A DNA stretch of 64,000 nt, from NCBI RefSeq assembly GCF_009834025.1, contig NZ_CP047156.1, positions 682,001 through 746,000 on the forward strand, given 5' to 3'. Source of the stretch: Epidermidibacterium keratini. GTDB taxonomy: Bacteria; Actinomycetota; Actinomycetes; Mycobacteriales; Antricoccaceae. Both the position numbers and the translations under genes were made by a program. Below the pieces are notes generated by a model. That model had not been told where the DNA came from, made no database searches, and worked only from the letters and a program-made list of their open reading frames with translations. Positions 9,355 to 17,611 of this stretch are shown piece after piece. Numbering within the stretch: the first letter of the stretch is position 1; each line of letters starts with the position of its first letter.

Positions 9355-10567
9355 CGGTGCGCACCCGCGCGGCGACGTACTCGACGACGTTGTCGCGCAT
9401 CTTCGGCCAGCTATGGCTCGCGGCCCGCTCACGGCAGCGGTCGGCGACGAGCTGACGGAAGTCGGGGTCGGTGAGCTTGCGCGCCACGATGGCGAGCGTG
9501 TCGGCGAGCCCGTCTCGCGAACCGACGAGCCAGCCGGTGTCGCCGTCGACGATCGCGTCGCGTAGCCCGGTGACCTCGCGGGCGACGGTGGGTACGCCGA
9601 CCGCGGCGGCCTCCAGCACGACCTGTCCCCAGCCTTCACCGTCGGACCAGCACACGTGCAGGTCAGCCTGGGACAGCACCGCGATCTTGCTCTGCTCGTC
9701 GAGGAAGCCGTGCATCGTCACGACGTCCTCGACACCGAGGTCGCGGACCAGCTCGTGCAGCGACTCCTCGTCCTGCCCACGCCCCACGACATCGAGGCGG
9801 ATCGCCATCCCGTCGTCGTGCAGCGCAGCGACAGCGCGGATGACGTCGTCGACGCGCTTATGCGCAACGAGGCGCCCGAGGGCGCAGACTCGCAGCTCGG
9901 CGGCGGGATCCTGGCGACGGTGCGCCCGCGGGACGGGCGAGCCGTTTTCGATGATGTCGATCGGTCCGCGCCAGCCGAGGCGCTCGCGCATCGAGCCGCG
10001 GGTCGAGCGCGACACCGCGATCGCCTCGCTGCGGGCGTAGACGCGCGGCATGACAGAACCCTCAAGGGCCCGCCCCAACCAGCTGCCGAGGCGGCCCATG
10101 TGGACCGCGAACTGGTCTTGGTGCACGTGGTGCAGCAGCAGCACGACCGGCGTACGCCGCAGGTAGAGCGGGGCAAAAAACGGGATGCCGTTTTCGGCGT
10201 CGATGACCAGGTCATAGCGGGTCCGGCGCAGCCAGAGCCGAGCCGCGGTCTTGAAGTAGACGCCGTAGAAGCCGCCCTGGCGCAGCACGCGTACTCCGTC
10301 GACCATTGAGGAGGCGGGCTGACCGGGCTCGCGAGAGGTGTAGAAGTCGACCTGCGCGCCTTCGTCGACGAGTCCCCGGGCGGCGTTCCACGCATAGACC
10401 TCGGCGCCGCCGGCCGTGCTCTGCTCGGGCTCTCGCCAGTTCAAAATGGCCACTCGAGCGCCGCGAAGCGCTCCGGTCGCGGCCGGAGCCAGGGCCAGGC
10501 GTGCGGGCGCACGCGGTCGCGTGACGGCTGCGCGAGGCGCGTAGCCTAATGCGGGGTCAGCAACCAC
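9347..10567 (-). CDS. GT4-family glycosyltransferase
   Basis: A 406-residue GT-B fold glycosyltransferase. The N-terminal domain carries the GGAEVYAWNAARGL acceptor-side motif, the hinge follows near residue 230, and the C-terminal nucleotide-sugar domain has the EX7E motif in EGWGQVVLE. There is no membrane segment, so it probably acts at the inner face of the membrane using a nucleotide sugar. The GTG at 10567 has AAGGAGAG at 5 bases. It leads an apparent three-gene operon with the methyltransferase and acyltransferase and is divergent from the flippase. Rv0225 of the mycobacterial cluster is the same family (from memory). The exact donor and acceptor are not evident. Confidence 0.85.
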   Translation of the reverse strand: MVADPALGYAPRAAVTRPRAPARLALAPAATGALRGARVAILNWREPEQSTAGGAEVYAWNAARGLVDEGAQVDFYTSREPGQPASSMVDGVRVLRQGGFYGVYFKTAARLWLRRTRYDLVIDAENGIPFFAPLYLRRTPVVLLLHHVHQDQFAVHMGRLGSWLGRALEGSVMPRVYARSEAIAVSRSTRGSMRERLGWRGPIDIIENGSPVPRAHRRQDPAAELRVCALGRLVAHKRVDDVIRAVAALHDDGMAIRLDVVGRGQDEESLHELVRDLGVEDVVTMHGFLDEQSKIAVLSQADLHVCWSDGEGWGQVVLEAAAVGVPTVAREVTGLRDAIVDGDTGWLVGSRDGLADTLAIVARKLTDPDFRQLVADRCRERAASHSWPKMRDNVVEYVAARVRTDG

Positions 10568-10720
10568 GAACTCTCCTTCAAATCTCGTGGCACGGGGTGC
10601 AACAATGTGACGGTTGCCACCCGGTGCCCCGGCTAAGTTACCAGCCAGTAGGGTTCGGTGCCAGCACTATCCGCTACAAGCTGTCACATTTCTGCCGATC
10701 CGGTCGGTGAGGGAGGGTGC

Positions 10721-11974
10721 GTGTCTTCGCCACAGCGCCGCCGCACCCTCGCCTCCTCCCCTGGGCTGCTCGTCCCCGCGGCCACGATCACCGCCAACGT
10801 GCTGTCCTACGCGCTCGTGCTCATCGCGGCGCGGCTGCTCGATCGCGCGGTGTACGGCGAGACCCTGGCGCTGCTGAACCTGGTCACGATCGCGACGATC
10901 CCGGCATTCGCCATCCAGACCGTTGCCGCCCGGCGCGCGGCCACCGCAACGGTCGGACCGGCCCTCGTGCGCGTCGCGCTCCTTGTCGGTGTCGCGGGTG
11001 CCCTCGTCATCGCGGCGGCGTCGCCGCTCGCGGTGAGCTTTATGCGCCTGGACTCCTATCTCGGCGTACTCGCGGCGGCGGCCAGCGTGCCCTCCCTTGC
11101 CGTGCTGGGCCTGGCCCAGGGCGCGACCCAGGGCCGGGAGAAGTGGGTGCAGCTCTGCCTCACGCTGTTGCTGATGGGCGTGGGCCGGGTCGGCGGCGGG
11201 ATCGTCGGCCTGACCTTCTTCCGGTCGTCCTCCGGTGCGCTCATCGGAACCGCGCTCGGGCTCGTCGTCGCCGCACTCATCGCCTGGCCGATGGCGAAGC
11301 GGGCGCTGCACGAAACGCCGTACGACGAGTCCCAGACGGCCGGCCACACGCTCGCTGAGCTCGCTCACGCGGCGCATGCGCATGGCGTCTTCCTGCTGCT
11401 GTCGAGCCTGGACCTGCTACTCGCCCGAAACGTGCTCAGCGCCGACGACGCGGGACTCTACGCGGCCGGCAACGTCATTTTCCGAGCCGCGCTGTGGCTG
11501 CCGCAGCCGGTAGCGCTGATGCTTTTTGCCGCGCTCTCGGACTTCCGCGGGCACCGGCGCAAGGTCCGAGAGGGACTGGTGATTGTCGGTGCCTTAGCCG
11601 GCGCGACGATCCTCGGATCGTTCGTGTTCGGCGATCTCGCGGCGGCCATCGTCGGTGGCGCCAAGTTTGCCGACCTCGCCGACGAGGCATGGATCTTTGC
11701 CCTCGCCGGCAGCTCGCTGGCGGTCATGCAGTTCTGCATCTTCGCCGGGCTGGCGATGCTGCGTCGCCGCCGGCTCGCGCTGGTGTGGGCGTGCATCGTC
11801 GCGGAGATCGTCGCGGCGATGATGCTCGGGCAGGGCACCACGCCGATGGCGCTGATCTCCAGCGTCGCGACCATCGTCGCGGTAGCCGCCGCGGCGGCCG
11901 CCGTACTCGCCTTGCGGGCGAACCCGACTGAGCCGATTCAGTCGACCGGAGCGAAGATCACCGAGCCGTTGTGA
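10721..11974 (+). CDS. MOP-superfamily polysaccharide flippase (Wzx/MurJ-like)
   Basis: A 417-residue protein with about twelve membrane segments spread over its whole length, and the LVPAATITANVLSYALVLIAARL-type first helix typical of polysaccharide/lipid-linked oligosaccharide exporters (split here: LVPAATITAN then VLSYALVLIA). It probably flips a lipid-linked glycan made by the neighbouring GT4 enzymes. The GTG at 10721 is preceded by GGGAGG, which decides the start over upstream in-frame codons. The gene is divergent from the GT4 operon with a 153-base shared upstream region, and its 3' end overlaps the convergent ketoacyl synthase gene by 37 bases. Confidence 0.8.
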   Translation: MSSPQRRRTLASSPGLLVPAATITANVLSYALVLIAARLLDRAVYGETLALLNLVTIATIPAFAIQTVAARRAATATVGPALVRVALLVGVAGALVIAAASPLAVSFMRLDSYLGVLAAAASVPSLAVLGLAQGATQGREKWVQLCLTLLLMGVGRVGGGIVGLTFFRSSSGALIGTALGLVVAALIAWPMAKRALHETPYDESQTAGHTLAELAHAAHAHGVFLLLSSLDLLLARNVLSADDAGLYAAGNVIFRAALWLPQPVALMLFAALSDFRGHRRKVREGLVIVGALAGATILGSFVFGDLAAAIVGGAKFADLADEAWIFALAGSSLAVMQFCIFAGLAMLRRRRLALVWACIVAEIVAAMMLGQGTTPMALISSVATIVAVAAAAAAVLALRANPTEPIQSTGAKITEPL

Positions 11975-13134
11975 CCGCCGAAGGCAAAGCTGTTGCTCAG
12001 CGCCGGCGCCGGCTCCCAGTCGCGCCACTCGAGCACGATGTCGGCGTCGATCTTCGGATCGACCTCGGTGGTCGCCATCGTCGGCGGAATCTTGCCGTGC
12101 TTGAAGCTCAGCGCCAGCGCGATCCCCTCAATGGCGCCCGCAGCGCCCAGTGAGTGGCCGGTCACGCCCTTGATCGAGGTCATCGCGGGGCGGTGATCGC
12201 CAAAGAGTCGCGTGACCGCAGCACTTTCGGCCGCATCGTTCAGCGGCGTCGACGTACCGTGCGCGTTGATCTGGGTGATGTCGCTCAGCGAGAGCCCGGC
12301 GTCCTCGAGGGCAAACTTCATGCAGTGCAGCGCGCCGTCGCCGTCCGGATCCGGAGCAGTGATGTGGTGGGCGTCCGCGGTGGAGCCCGCGCCCACGACC
12401 TCGGCGTAGATCGTCGCGCCGCGGGCCTTGGCCGCTTCGTACTCCTCTAGGACGAGTACGCCGCCAGCCTCGGCCGAGCAGAAGCCGTCACGCTGGACAT
12501 CGAACGGGCGCGAGATACCGCTGGGGCTCGTGGCCTTCATGTTGTCGAAACCGCCGCGCATCACGCCGGTCTGGCAGGCCTCCGAGCCGCCGGCCAGCAC
12601 GACGTCACTGCGTCCTGCGGCGATGAGCTTGGCGCCGTTGCCGATGGCGTGCGTGCCCGACGCGCAGGCAGTCGTGACGGTCTCGACCGGACCGCGCATC
12701 CCGAGCCGCATGCTGATCGCAGCCGAGGCGGCGTTGGGCATCACCATCGGGACGACGAGCGGCGAGACACCCTTCTCGCCCTTCTCGCCGAGGACCGCGG
12801 CGTTGCCCTCCCAGGCGTAGGCGCCGCCGATTCCGGTGCCCATGACCACGCCGCGCCGCCAGGCGTCGTACTGCTCAAGACCCGCATCGCCGAACGCGTC
12901 GTCGACGGCCATCTTGGCAGCGGCGTACCCGAGCTGGGCAAAGCGGTCGAGCCTGCGGGCGTCGGTGTGCTTGAGGCCGTATTCCTTCGGGTCGAAGTCT
13001 GCGACCTTGCGTTCGCGTTCGGTCTCGGCGAGTACGCCGAGACCCTCCCAGAAGGCATCGAGACCGGTGCCGTGAGGGGCGAGTACGCCAAGTCCGGTGA
13101 TGACGACCCGACGGCCGCCGCGCGAGTCCTGCAT
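11938..13134 (-). CDS. 3-oxoacyl-[acyl-carrier-protein] synthase II (FabF/Kas type)
   Basis: A 398-residue condensing enzyme of type II fatty acid synthesis; it extends acyl-ACP with malonyl-ACP. The Cys-His-His triad is visible: Cys157 in TTACASGTHAI, His292 in NAHGTSTPLND and His327 in VTGHSLGAAG, with the C-terminal NSFAFGGHN loop. Length is normal for FabF/KasA. Its ATG at 13134 lies 2 bases after the acyl carrier protein stop, so the pair is an operon. The usual partners fabD and fabH are not adjacent. It could serve housekeeping or very long chain (mycolate-type) elongation; sequence alone does not decide. Confidence 0.92.
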   Translation of the reverse strand: MQDSRGGRRVVITGLGVLAPHGTGLDAFWEGLGVLAETERERKVADFDPKEYGLKHTDARRLDRFAQLGYAAAKMAVDDAFGDAGLEQYDAWRRGVVMGTGIGGAYAWEGNAAVLGEKGEKGVSPLVVPMVMPNAASAAISMRLGMRGPVETVTTACASGTHAIGNGAKLIAAGRSDVVLAGGSEACQTGVMRGGFDNMKATSPSGISRPFDVQRDGFCSAEAGGVLVLEEYEAAKARGATIYAEVVGAGSTADAHHITAPDPDGDGALHCMKFALEDAGLSLSDITQINAHGTSTPLNDAAESAAVTRLFGDHRPAMTSIKGVTGHSLGAAGAIEGIALALSFKHGKIPPTMATTEVDPKIDADIVLEWRDWEPAPALSNSFAFGGHNGSVIFAPVD

Positions 13135-13136
13135 GC

Positions 13137-13379
13137 CTACTCCTCGTTCTTGCTGAGCACGAGGCGCTCAAGATCGCCGTACGTCGACACCTCGGCGAGC
13201 TCCTCGTCGGAGATGTCGATGCCGTAGCTGCCCTCAAGCTGAATGGACATCTCGATGGCGGTGAGCGAGTCGACCCCGAGGTCCTCGGTGAGCAACGCGT
13301 ACTCGGTGAGCTTGTCGCGATCGAGTTGCAGATATTCAGCGACGTCGTTTTTGACCTGGTCGGCGGTGATGGCGGCCAT
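13137..13379 (-). CDS. acpP: Acyl carrier protein
   Basis: An 80-residue acidic carrier protein. The phosphopantetheine attachment serine is Ser38 in the GVDSLTAIEM motif, within the usual four-helix layout. It lacks the long C-terminal extension of mycobacterial AcpM. A GAGGAG ribosome site precedes the ATG at 13379. It is directly followed by the ketoacyl synthase that presumably uses it as substrate carrier. Confidence 0.95.
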   Translation of the reverse strand: MAAITADQVKNDVAEYLQLDRDKLTEYALLTEDLGVDSLTAIEMSIQLEGSYGIDISDEELAEVSTYGDLERLVLSKNEE

Positions 13380-13417
13380 CTGATCTCCTCGGGTGGGTGC
13401 GCTCGCGGCTAGTGCGG

Positions 13418-13669
13418 CTAGTTAGGGCTCGAAGCCGACATGCCCCGCGCAGCACGTTTGCGCTCGGCCATTTTCTCGTCGCGCTCGCGCTTGCGGGCAC
13501 CGAGCGACTCGCCGCGGACCGCGACGACGAAGTAGCTGCCCACCAGCACCAGCGGCACGAAGCTCCACAGGATGTAGCCGGGTTCGCCGGTGACGATCGC
13601 GATGATCGCGAACGCCGCGAGCAGCGCGAACGCCGCAATCGCGAGGGTGGAGGCCATGGAGCGTGACAT
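13418..13669 (-). CDS. Small two-helix membrane protein
   Basis: An 83-residue protein with two hydrophobic segments (about residues 7-26 and 33-50) followed by a charged Arg/Lys/Glu tail of about 30 residues. No family is recognised. It sits 38 bases upstream of the acyl carrier protein gene on the same strand. Coding is supported by GC-rich third positions and the orderly helix-helix-basic tail layout. Confidence 0.6.
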   Translation of the reverse strand: MSRSMASTLAIAAFALLAAFAIIAIVTGEPGYILWSFVPLVLVGSYFVVAVRGESLGARKRERDEKMAERKRAARGMSASSPN

Positions 13670-13767
13670 GGGCTCATCCTAGTGGGCCGGGCCCTTAGAC
13701 TGATCACTCGGTGGCGACCGATCGCCGCAGCCGGGCTCGCGCTCGGTGGCGGCCGACTGCCGCTTTC

Positions 13768-13840
13768 GCGCCCGTAGCTCAGCGGATAGAGCAACCGCCT
13801 TCTAAGCGGCAGGTCGCAGGTTCGATCCCTGCCGGGCGCG
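13768..13840 (+). tRNA. tRNA-Arg (anticodon TCT)
   Basis: A 73-base cloverleaf: acceptor GCGCCCG pairs with CGGGCGC, the D-arm is GCTC...GAGC, the anticodon loop is CTTCTAA giving TCT, and the T-arm is GCAGG TTCGATC CCTGC. CCA is not encoded. The first anticodon-stem pair is an A-C mismatch. The left copy of the long hairpin repeat begins 16-20 bases after its 3' end. Confidence 0.95.
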
Positions 13841-13856
13841 CCCACGCTGCGATCCC

Positions 13857-13905
13857 CCGTTAGATGTGGCCTGGCGGTCACCTGGTGACAGCCACGCCAC
13901 ATCTA
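13857..13905. repeat. 49-base hairpin repeat, left copy
   Basis: Bases 13861-13905 form a near-perfect inverted repeat: 22-base arms with two mismatches around a single central T, beginning TAGATGTGGC and ending GCCACATCTA. The same 49 bases (13857-13905) recur without change at 14920-14968 in the same orientation. The copy lies between tRNA-Arg and the AbiEi/DUF559 gene. It might end tRNA transcription, act as an operator for the AbiEi-type DNA-binding domain, or mark the end of a mobile unit. Confidence 0.93.
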
Positions 13906-13971
13906 AGGAGTTATCCACAGCTCTGGCGAGGGTCGGTTGCTCTGCACCCTGGCCTGCCGCACGCTCGTGCG

Positions 13972-14991
13972 ATGGATGACCGCGCCCTCGCCGACCTGTT
14001 CAATCGCCAGCACGGCGTGATAGCCCGTCGCCAGGCGATGGAGTGCGGCGCCGACGAAAACGACGTACGGCGTCTGTTGCGCCGCAAGGAGTGGGTGCGG
14101 GTCTACTCCGGCGTCTACGTCAACCACACCGGAGCGCTCACCTGGCACCAGCGCGCGTGGGCGGCCGTGCTCCACTGCGAGCCGGCCGCGCTATGCCGGG
14201 CTTCGGCGCGGCGCGCGGCCGATGGGCCTGGGCGCGCAGAGTACGACGATGGCGCGCCCATCCAGGTGGCCATCGACCCCTCCCGCACCCTCGCCCAACG
14301 ACCGGGGATCAAGATCTACCGACTGAGCGGGCTTGAGCATCGAGTGCTGTGGAATACCTCGCCACCACGTCAGCGTCCGGAGGAGGCCGTCATCGACCTC
14401 GCCAGCAACGCCGTACGGCAGATCGACGCAATCGCCCACCTGGCCGACGCCGTCGCCGCCCGAATCACGACAGCACAGCGCCTTCGGGCCGCGCTTGACG
14501 ACCGTGGCCGAGTGCCTCGACGACGCTTGCTCAGCCAGATCATCAGCGACATCGGCGAGGGCACCTGCTCAGCGCTCGAGCACGGGTACCTCAGCAGGGT
14601 GGAGCGGCCGCACGGGCTGCCGACCGCCCATCGCCAGCTCAAAGAATCGCTCAATGGCCCGCTCTACCGCGACGTGTCGTACGACGACTTCGGCGTCCTC
14701 ATCGAACTGGACGGTCACCTGTATCACTCGTCGACGTACGCCCGCGACGCCGACCTGGAACGAGACCTGGATGCCTTCACGACCGGACGGGTGACCGCGC
14801 GGCTCGGGTGGGGTCAGGTCTTCGACCGGTCGTGCAGCACCGCGTGGAAGGTCGGCGCGGCACTCAACCGGCGCGGGTGGACCGGACAGCTCACCCGGTG
14901 TCCGCGGTGCCCAGCGCGTCCGTTAGATGTGGCCTGGCGGTCACCTGGTGACAGCCACGCCACATCTAGACCCCTTCGCGATTCGGCCTAA
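13972..14991 (+). CDS. AbiEi-type N-terminal domain fused to DUF559 (Vsr-like) nuclease
   Basis: A 339-residue protein. Residues 1-50 resemble the winged-helix region of type IV antitoxin AbiEi proteins (HGVIARRQAMECG, then VRVYSGVYV). The C-terminal part is a DUF559 domain with the restriction-like fold: LIELDGHLYH places acidic residues at Glu245 and Asp247, followed by ARDADLERD and LGWGQVF. No toxin partner gene is next to it. The last 23 residues are encoded by the right hairpin repeat and the bases after it. The ATG at 13972 lacks a clear ribosome site; the frame is open upstream through the left hairpin. It ends 4 bases into the convergent transporter gene. Confidence 0.78.
   Translation: MDDRALADLFNRQHGVIARRQAMECGADENDVRRLLRRKEWVRVYSGVYVNHTGALTWHQRAWAAVLHCEPAALCRASARRAADGPGRAEYDDGAPIQVAIDPSRTLAQRPGIKIYRLSGLEHRVLWNTSPPRQRPEEAVIDLASNAVRQIDAIAHLADAVAARITTAQRLRAALDDRGRVPRRRLLSQIISDIGEGTCSALEHGYLSRVERPHGLPTAHRQLKESLNGPLYRDVSYDDFGVLIELDGHLYHSSTYARDADLERDLDAFTTGRVTARLGWGQVFDRSCSTAWKVGAALNRRGWTGQLTRCPRCPARPLDVAWRSPGDSHATSRPLRDSA
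14920..14968. repeat. 49-base hairpin repeat, right copy
   Basis: An exact second copy of the repeat at 13857-13905, in direct orientation, with the palindrome at 14924-14968. It is read through in frame as the C-terminal end of the DUF559 gene, so the two copies bracket that gene. Flanking bases differ after the final A on both copies, which fixes the repeat limits. Confidence 0.93.
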
Positions 14992-15905
14992 CCCGCCGCG
15001 ACGAGGGCGACGCCGCACGCCGCGAGCGCCAACCCCGCACCCTGCAGCCGACTTGCGCGCTCATGCAGCACAAGACGAGCGAGCAACACGGTGCCGGCCG
15101 GATACAGCGAGGTCAGCACCGAGACAACGACGAGGAAGCCGTGTCGGCTCGCAATCAGGTACGCCACGATCGCGACCGCCGAGCCCACCCCGGCGGCAAT
15201 CGCGCCGAGCCGCGGACCGCGAGCGCTGTCGCGCAGCATCGAGACCGCGCCGGCCAGACCGATCGTCAGGGCGGCGTACACCGCGATCGTCAGCAGTGCC
15301 GCCAGCTGCCCCGCGGCCGACGGCCACATCCCAGAGGTGTCGCTGGCCTGCGAGAGCGCGACAAACAAGGCCCCAAAGCCGATGCCGGCGAGTACGCCGT
15401 CCAGCGCACCGGCCCGCAGGCGGCGTACTCGCACGGCGACCTCGCCAGAGCCACCAGGTGTGGGCTCGGCAGCCGGGGTGGGTGGCTCCGGATCGGCCGG
15501 CCCGGTAGTCGAGATCAGTGCGATCGCCGGCAGCAGCACCGCGATCCCGCCGAGCACGACCAGCGAAGGCCGCTCGCCCGAAGCCAGTCCGACGGCGACT
15601 GGGATGACCGCCGCAACAGCCGCAGAGATGGGCGCGACCACGTTCATCTGCCCGGTGGCGAGGCCGCGATAGAGGGCGATGGTGCCGAGCCCCGACCCGA
15701 GCCCGCTCAGCGCACCCCACGCCCACGCCGACAGATCCGACGTACCCGGCGCGATAAACGCGATCACCAGGCTGGCCGTGGCCGCCACGATCTGGGTGAG
15801 TAGCGCGATCGCCGCGTAGTGGACAAAGCGTGCCGACAGCCCCGCGACGAAGTCCGAGGCGCCGTACGCCGCCGCGGACACCAGCCCCAGGATGATCGCC
15901 AACAC
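14988..15905 (-). CDS. EamA/DMT-superfamily transporter
   Basis: A 305-residue inner membrane protein with ten predicted helices in two five-helix halves, separated by a Pro/Glu-rich cytosolic linker (about residues 135-155). It begins with the characteristic LGLVSAAAYGASDF segment. Such proteins export or import small metabolites; no substrate is indicated. The frame is open to 16001, but family proteins begin at the GTG at 15905, which is chosen although its ribosome site is weak. It converges on the AbiEi/DUF559 gene. Confidence 0.8.
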   Translation of the reverse strand: MLAIILGLVSAAAYGASDFVAGLSARFVHYAAIALLTQIVAATASLVIAFIAPGTSDLSAWAWGALSGLGSGLGTIALYRGLATGQMNVVAPISAAVAAVIPVAVGLASGERPSLVVLGGIAVLLPAIALISTTGPADPEPPTPAAEPTPGGSGEVAVRVRRLRAGALDGVLAGIGFGALFVALSQASDTSGMWPSAAGQLAALLTIAVYAALTIGLAGAVSMLRDSARGPRLGAIAAGVGSAVAIVAYLIASRHGFLVVVSVLTSLYPAGTVLLARLVLHERASRLQGAGLALAACGVALVAAG

Positions 15906-16083
15906 TCCGCGAATTGTGCCGTGTCCGGCGCTGCCCACGCACAGCGGCCACCTAGCAAACAGATGGATAACGAAAATTACACATTTGCCGATTTCTCGCA
16001 TGAACCTGCCACGCGAGGGGAATCGACTCCGTTAGCGTGAGAAGTGCACAGTAAGTGCACGACCAACCCCGGTCACGCCTACC

Positions 16084-16098
16084 GGAGCTAACAGCTCC
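16084..16098. promoter_or_regulatory. Palindrome in the leader of the GlsB/YeaQ-type gene
   Basis: GGAGCT-AAC-AGCTCC is a perfect 15-base palindrome just upstream of the ribosome site. About 35 bases further upstream the octamer AAGTGCAC occurs twice, 11 bases apart (near 16042-16060). One or both may bind a regulator; this is inference. Confidence 0.4.
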
Positions 16099-16117
16099 GA
16101 CACAAAAGGAGAGCATG

Positions 16118-16411
16118 ATGAGTACCTTGTGGGCCATTCTGGTGCTTCTTGTCATCGGCGCCATTGCGGGCTTTATCGCCCGAGCGGTGGTTCCGGGCAA
16201 AGACTCCATGTCCATCGGCGCGACGATCGTCCTCGGCGTTGTCGGATCCCTCATCGGAGGATTCCTCGGCTACCTGCTGTTCAACAGCGGCGGCAAGGGA
16301 TTTGGCGATGGCTACCTGCAGACCTCGGGAATCATCGGTTCGATCATCGGCGCGATCATCGCGTTGCTGATCTACCGCGCGGTCAGCGGGCGCAAGGGCG
16401 TCCGCCGCTAG
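16118..16411 (+). CDS. GlsB/YeaQ/YmgE-family stress response membrane protein
   Basis: A 97-residue, three-helix membrane protein with the family's glycine-rich signature: GFIARAVVPGKD after the first helix, then GATIVLGVVGSLIGGFLG and a last GSIIGAIIA helix. Members are induced by stress in many bacteria; the molecular role is not established. AAAGGAGA lies before two adjacent ATGs; the second (16118) has the better 6-base spacing. A strong hairpin terminator follows. Confidence 0.9.
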   Translation: MSTLWAILVLLVIGAIAGFIARAVVPGKDSMSIGATIVLGVVGSLIGGFLGYLLFNSGGKGFGDGYLQTSGIIGSIIGAIIALLIYRAVSGRKGVRR

Positions 16412-16432
16412 GACTGACGAGTCCATAAGCGC

Positions 16433-16465
16433 AACGACCCCCTGGCTTCGTGCCAGGGGGTCGTT
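16433..16465. terminator. Bidirectional terminator
   Basis: A perfect 14-base hairpin stem, AACGACCCCCTGGC paired with GCCAGGGGGTCGTT, around a TTCGT loop. It lies between the convergent stress-protein gene and the Tat-exported protein gene and has T-rich and A-rich bases on its two outer sides, so it can serve both. Confidence 0.9.
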
Positions 16466-16477
16466 TCATGTCTGCGC

Positions 16478-17506
16478 TTAGTCGACGTCGGGGTCGGGGT
16501 ACGTCGCCAACAGCTCGCGAGTCGCCTGGCGCTGCAGTGCACGGCGCTTCTGCTGTGCGCTGAGGCCGTCGGCCGGCTTGGCCGGCTCGACGAGGCACGC
16601 GGCCTCAGGGACGACGACGGCTGCCACCTGTACGCGCACATGCGCCGTGGCCGAGCTCGATACCCACAGCTTGTCGTCACGATCCAGCGGGAGTACGCCG
16701 CCCCCGGTTGCGGCTATCGCAAACGGCTGCCCGGTCGCCGTCGCCTCAGCCGGGATCACGGTGAAGCTGACGACCGGCACGGCACCGGCCCTGGAGGCAT
16801 CGCGGTGCGCACTCAGCGTTCCGGAGGTGTCGGCCGCGGAGACGGTGATGCTGACGCTCGCTGCGGCAGCGGTCGGGAACTTGCGCGTGTCGATCAGCGC
16901 ACGCAGATCGACGCCGATTCGGACGCCGGCGACGAGCCGCCCCGCGGCATCAAAGCTGCCCTGCGGGAAGCTTCCCCGAACCTCCGGAGTGAGGGTCGCG
17001 GAGTCGAAGACGGCACCAAGGGTGTAGTCGACCGGGCGCATCAGGTTGCCCACCGCGGAGGTGTGCACCTGCGCGGGAAGCGGCGCGTCGGTGCCGATCT
17101 CGGCGCCGTACACCACGACTCCGCCAGATCCGGCGAGCGTGCCCGCGCCGACGAGGCGCAGGTCAGGCAGCTGGGGGCGTGAGCCGCTGGGCACGGGGCC
17201 GCCGAGCTGCACCTGCGGGCCGATCAGATCGACCGCATCGCCGGCCGGCCCCGAGCTTGATCGCGTGTTTTCGGTGCGCAGCGTCGCATCGGTGCCCGAG
17301 CTCTGGATCGCGGTCTGGCCGTCGCCGGCCTCGACCGTTGCGCCGGCTCGGACCGCGTCACCCGGCTTGGCCTCGGCACTGCGGGTCAGCCCAGGAAGCG
17401 CGAGGGCGCCAGCACCAAGCCCGACGACCGTGGCGGCGCGGCGCACAGCGGTACGCCGATCCAGCTGGTCAGGCCGGTCGTGCTGCGCCGAGTCGCGCTC
17501 GGACAT
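16478..17506 (-). CDS. Tat-exported protein of unknown function
   Basis: A 342-residue protein with a twin-arginine signal: RRTAVRRAAT at about residues 17-26, a hydrophobic stretch VVGLGAGALALPG, then an AEA cleavage-like site near residue 46. The mature part is rich in Gly, Ala, Val and Thr with beta-like repeats and no catalytic motif I can name. It resembles secreted actinobacterial proteins of unknown role. The ATG at 17506 has GGGAG upstream. It is transcribed away from the HerA-like gene, in the same direction, with a 105-base gap. Confidence 0.7.
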   Translation of the reverse strand: MSERDSAQHDRPDQLDRRTAVRRAATVVGLGAGALALPGLTRSAEAKPGDAVRAGATVEAGDGQTAIQSSGTDATLRTENTRSSSGPAGDAVDLIGPQVQLGGPVPSGSRPQLPDLRLVGAGTLAGSGGVVVYGAEIGTDAPLPAQVHTSAVGNLMRPVDYTLGAVFDSATLTPEVRGSFPQGSFDAAGRLVAGVRIGVDLRALIDTRKFPTAAAASVSITVSAADTSGTLSAHRDASRAGAVPVVSFTVIPAEATATGQPFAIAATGGGVLPLDRDDKLWVSSSATAHVRVQVAAVVVPEAACLVEPAKPADGLSAQQKRRALQRQATRELLATYPDPDVD

Positions 17507-17611
17507 GGCTCGCTCCCGTCACCGTGTGATGGCCGACTACCCATGGTAGGCGAGCCGGACACCACCGGGAAGGCCACAACAGTCCCGCTGGTCACAGAGG
17601 TAACTGCCGAG

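Noticed and set aside
13972-14991. Complete AbiE-type toxin-antitoxin pair
   Set aside because: Only the AbiEi-like N-terminal domain is present; no AbiEii nucleotidyltransferase gene is adjacent on either side.
15063-15803. 246-residue plus-strand frame
   Set aside because: Antisense to the EamA transporter; composition Arg/Gly/Gln/Asp without structure.
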